In this document: positions 61,557 to 64,000 of the stretch, one piece after another | Layout of the letters: each line of letters begins with the position of its first letter | Numbering within the stretch: the first letter of the stretch is position 1 | Origin: Halostreptopolyspora alba | GTDB taxonomy: Bacteria; Actinomycetota; Actinomycetes; Streptosporangiales; Streptosporangiaceae | DNA length: 64,000 bases | Direction of reading: 5' to 3' | NCBI GenBank assembly: GCA_003725585.1 | Contig: RJMB01000013.1 | Span: 79,419 to 143,418 of the forward strand | Notes under the pieces: model-generated | What the model was told of the DNA's origin: nothing | Seen by the model: the letters and a program-made list of their open reading frames with translations, nothing else | The model's database searches: none | Program-made: the position numbers and the translations under genes

Positions 61557-62084
61557 ATGAGCGTTCTGCACCCCGACCTGGAGAAGCTGTCGTTCTTGAT
61601 CGGCCGCTGGGAGGGGGTCGGCGTCGCCGGGTATCCGGACATGGCGGACTTCCAGTTCGGCCAGGAAGTCGAGTTCACCCACGACGGCCAGCCGCACCTG
61701 ACCTACCGCAGCCGCGTGTGGCGCATCGCGGAGGACGGCTCACTCGGTGACCTCGTCACCTCCGAGAGCGGCTACTGGCGCGCGCGGCCGGAAGGGGCGA
61801 CCGAGGGCTCCGGCGACGCGCCCGTGGTGCACGTCGAGGTGCTGCTGGCACACCCCGAAGGGTTCACCGAGTTCTACCTCGGAAGTGTCTTCGCCAACCG
61901 CGTCGAACTCACCACCGACGCCGTGCTGCGCACCGAGACCGGTATGGAGGTCAGCTCGGGGCACCGGCTCTACGGGCTGTTCGGCGACAACCGCGAGACC
62001 CTGGGGTACGCGTGGGATCTGGCGGCGCGTGGCCACGACCTACAGTCCTACATGTCGGCCCAGCTCACGCAGGTCAGCGGGTGA
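61557..62084 (+). CDS. Nitrobindin-like heme-binding protein (FABP/THAP4 family)
   Basis: About 175 residues, ten-stranded beta-barrel. FLIGRWEGVGVAGYP carries the GxWxGxG motif; the heme-binding His is likely in SSGHRLYG. Binds heme b and may detoxify peroxynitrite or carry NO. ATG 61557. Followed by a Fur-family gene and ygfZ, a common actinobacterial neighbourhood. Confidence 0.87.
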   Translation: MSVLHPDLEKLSFLIGRWEGVGVAGYPDMADFQFGQEVEFTHDGQPHLTYRSRVWRIAEDGSLGDLVTSESGYWRARPEGATEGSGDAPVVHVEVLLAHPEGFTEFYLGSVFANRVELTTDAVLRTETGMEVSSGHRLYGLFGDNRETLGYAWDLAARGHDLQSYMSAQLTQVSG

Positions 62085-62120
62085 TCCGCGCCGCGACATG
62101 ACGGACCCCCGGGCATGGCT

Positions 62121-62139
62121 CCCGACACGTGGTGTCGGG
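62121..62139 (+). terminator. Hairpin after the nitrobindin-like gene
   Basis: CCCGACAC-GTG-GTGTCGGG, 8-bp stem, 36 nt past the stop. Confidence 0.6.
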
Positions 62140-62224
62140 GGCCGGATGGACAAGTTCCGGCCGACCCGGGGATCTGGGTGCCCGATGTGGATTCGCTAGT
62201 GCGATCCGGTTGTGTGGAGTCGCC

Positions 62225-62263
62225 CTAACGGACGGACACCTCGCACGTCCTCAAAGCATTCAC
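62225..62263 (-). CDS. Possible 12-residue peptide behind a very strong ribosome-binding site
   Basis: On the minus strand GGAAAGGAGGTGG (62270-62282) matches the anti-Shine-Dalgarno almost fully; GTG 62263 follows 8 nt later and encodes MNALRTCEVSVR then TAG. No gene follows on that strand (the next one is on the plus strand). Either a tiny peptide, a leader, or coincidence. Confidence 0.3.
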   Translation of the reverse strand: MNALRTCEVSVR

Positions 62264-62412
62264 TGTTAGGACCACCTCCTTTCCTGCGTGCATATGACGC
62301 TATGCGCGGCACGTGGCTCGGGGCAAGGGGTTTTCTCCCGGCCGTTCCCGTGGCCGGCACCGGTCCCACGTTGGACTCCCCGCTGGGCCCGCGGGATCGT
62401 AGGATCGGGGGC

Positions 62413-62832
62413 ATGGTGCACCAAACCTGGCGCGAGGAGCTTCGGACCCGCGGCTACCGTGTGACGCCGCAGCGGCAGCTGGTGCTCGAGGCCGTCCAGG
62501 AACTGGAGCACGCCACACCGGACGCCATCTGCAGCCGGGTGCGGCGGACCGCCTCGGACCTCAACCTGTCCACGGTCTACCGCACGCTCGACGTCCTGGA
62601 AAAGGTCGGGCTGGTCACGCACACCCATCTCGGGTCCGGACCCTCCTCCTACCACCTCACCGAGGAGGCGGACCACCTGCACGTGGTCTGCCGCGAGTGT
62701 GGGCAGGTCTCCGACACCGCCCTCGAACTCGCCGACGGCCTGGTAGAAAGGCTGCGCGACGAGATCGGCTTTCGGGCCGACGCGCGCCACCTCACGGTGT
62801 TCGGGACATGCCGAGAGTGCGGTTCCGGGTGA
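62413..62832 (+). CDS. Fur-family metalloregulator
   Basis: About 139 residues. Winged-helix (YRVTPQRQLVLEAVQEL, STVYRTLDVLEKVGL) and the metal-binding/dimer domain with HHxH-like EEADHLHVVCRECGQ and a C-terminal CRECGSG cysteine pair. Senses iron or zinc; it is closest to the actinobacterial Fur next to nitrobindin. ATG 62413. Confidence 0.9.
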   Translation: MVHQTWREELRTRGYRVTPQRQLVLEAVQELEHATPDAICSRVRRTASDLNLSTVYRTLDVLEKVGLVTHTHLGSGPSSYHLTEEADHLHVVCRECGQVSDTALELADGLVERLRDEIGFRADARHLTVFGTCRECGSG

Positions 62833-62875
62833 GGCGACCCCCCACACCCGCCCTCGCGGCACATAGCATTGAGGT

Positions 62876-63904
62876 ATGAACTCGCCGCTGCTGACCCGCG
62901 CCGGGGCCGTCGAAGCCGACGAACCCGACACCGGTGTCGCCTCCCATTACGGGGAACCCGCCCGCGAGGGCCAAGCGCTCGAGTACGGCTCCGGCTGGAT
63001 CGACCGGTCGAACCGCGGTGTCGTCCGTGTCACCGGGCCCGACCGGCTGGGATGGCTGCACAGCATCACCAGCCAGTACCTCGAGGGTGTACCGGCCGGA
63101 ACCGCGACCGAGGCCCTGGTGATGGACACCAAGGGGCACATCAACCACCACATGTCCATCGTCGAGGACGGAACCGCGGTCTGGGCGCACACCGAGCCGG
63201 GAGGCGCCGAGGATCTCGCGCGGTTCCTGGACTCCATGCGGTTCATGTTGCGCGTCGAGGTCGCCGAGCTCAGTGACCGGCGCTGCGTGCTCACCGTCGC
63301 AGGTCCGGAACGCGAGACCGCGCTGACCGCCGCCGCCGCGTGGCTGGACGACACCCCCGTCCGCCGGGCCGAGGACGAGATCGACCTCCTGCTGCCCTCC
63401 GACGCGCTGTCACCGGTGACCGAGGCGCTCACGGACGCCGGTGTCCGTCCCGTTGGAATGTGGGCCTACGAGGCCCACCGGATCGCCGCGCACCGGCCGC
63501 GGCTCGGTGTCGACACCGACCACCGGGCGATCCCCCACGAGATGGGGTGGGCCGGTTCAGCCGTCCACCTGGACAAGGGCTGCTACCCGGGGCAGGAGAC
63601 GGTGGCTCGGGTGCACAACCTGGGCCGGCCGCCGCGTCGGCTGGTGCTGTTGCACCTCGACGGCACCCCGGAGCGGCTGCCCGAGCGGGGTGCCGCGATC
63701 CAGCTCGACGGCCGCGGCGTCGGCGTCGTTGGCTCCTCCGCGCGCCACCACGAACTCGGGCCGATCGCGCTGGGCCTGGTCAAACGGTCGGTCCCGGTCG
63801 ACTCCGAGTTCACGGTCGACGGCATCGCCGCGGCGCAGGAGGTCATCGTTCCTCCCGACACGGGCGCGAACGCCGACATCAAGCTGCGCCGCAAACCGGC
63901 CTGA
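62876..63904 (+). CDS. ygfZ: Folate-binding YgfZ/GcvT-like protein
   Basis: About 342 residues, tetrahydrofolate-binding fold that assists iron-sulfur cluster enzymes. The signature KGCYPGQETVARV is at about residues 234-246. ATG 62876. Follows the Fur-family gene by 43 nt on the same strand and may share its transcript. Confidence 0.9.
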   Translation: MNSPLLTRAGAVEADEPDTGVASHYGEPAREGQALEYGSGWIDRSNRGVVRVTGPDRLGWLHSITSQYLEGVPAGTATEALVMDTKGHINHHMSIVEDGTAVWAHTEPGGAEDLARFLDSMRFMLRVEVAELSDRRCVLTVAGPERETALTAAAAWLDDTPVRRAEDEIDLLLPSDALSPVTEALTDAGVRPVGMWAYEAHRIAAHRPRLGVDTDHRAIPHEMGWAGSAVHLDKGCYPGQETVARVHNLGRPPRRLVLLHLDGTPERLPERGAAIQLDGRGVGVVGSSARHHELGPIALGLVKRSVPVDSEFTVDGIAAAQEVIVPPDTGANADIKLRRKPA

Positions 63905-63917
63905 CCCAACTCCCGTT

Positions 63918-63972
63918 GATCTTGTAGCTGTCGAGAATCTCACCGAGTGACCGTGTCGACAGCTACAAGATC
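63918..63972. repeat. Inverted-repeat element, copy 2
   Basis: Perfect 17-bp arms GATCTTGTAGCTGTCGA (63918-63934) and TCGACAGCTACAAGATC (63956-63972) around a 21-nt centre. Its reverse complement matches the element at 11957-12019. It may also act as the ygfZ terminator. Confidence 0.75.
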
Positions 63973-64000
63973 TATTGGTTCATCCTGGAGAGGTCGGCGG

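Noticed and set aside
62268..62285. 16S rRNA 3'-end fragment (CCACCTCCTTTC on the plus strand)
   Set aside because: Only 12 nt match, with no flanking rRNA sequence.

Overview
The window is a contiguous piece of a high-GC actinobacterial chromosome. The GC-rich codon use, mycothiol synthesis (MshA), CarD, SenX3-RegX3, a BldC-like protein, DUF3027, DUF3263 and DUF2516 proteins, and frequent GTG/TTG starts all fit Actinomycetota. The gene order resembles a Nocardiopsaceae or Streptomyces-like chromosome core; the genus is an inference. No phage, plasmid backbone, transposase, CRISPR array or rRNA operon was seen. One tRNA gene (Thr, UGU) is present.

Layout. 1-20 kb is a conserved block: MarR/MFS, thpR, a BKACE enzyme, GDPD, serC, a very large sacsin-like GHKL protein, DUF3027, a cold-shock protein, then an XPB-type helicase and its helicase-associated partner with three small dispanin-like membrane proteins between them. 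20-29 kb holds a decayed DJ-1/PfpI gene, an S-adenosyl methyltransferase, an R2-like ligand-binding oxidase, a serine hydrolase, otsB, a SAM hydrolase and a subtilase-like protein that has lost its catalytic residues. 29-36 kb holds otsA, a SAM riboswitch leading into a threonine-synthase-like gene plus a CysO-like sulfur carrier, and a groEL with two CIRCE operators. 36-45 kb carries tRNA-Thr, rlmB, cysS, ispF, carD (ispD is missing from its usual place), phoU, senX3-regX3 and dtd. 45-53 kb is rich in membrane proteins and proteases: DUF2207, a tandem pair of zinc metallopeptidases, a polytopic membrane hydrolase, DUF2516, and a BlaI/M56 pair. 53-56 kb is an accessory-looking module: a BldC-like HTH protein, an HTH-UTRA regulator with an apparent frameshift, a PCMT-like methyltransferase and a 41-residue CxxC peptide. 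56-64 kb returns to core genes: mshA, a YbjN protein, gpmA, a DsrE protein, a GIDE-domain protein, nitrobindin, a Fur-family regulator and YgfZ.

How genes work together. otsA and otsB make trehalose. SenX3-RegX3 and PhoU form the phosphate-response set. CarD, CysS, RlmB, Dtd and tRNA-Thr serve transcription and translation. Mycothiol synthesis, R2lox, nitrobindin and the Fur-family regulator point to redox and metal handling. The most interesting loci are the SAM-riboswitch/ThrC-like/CysO-like operon, the inactive subtilase, the 53-56 kb regulator/methyltransferase module, and two families of non-coding repeats (6.7-7.0 kb; 11.96 kb with 63.9 kb).
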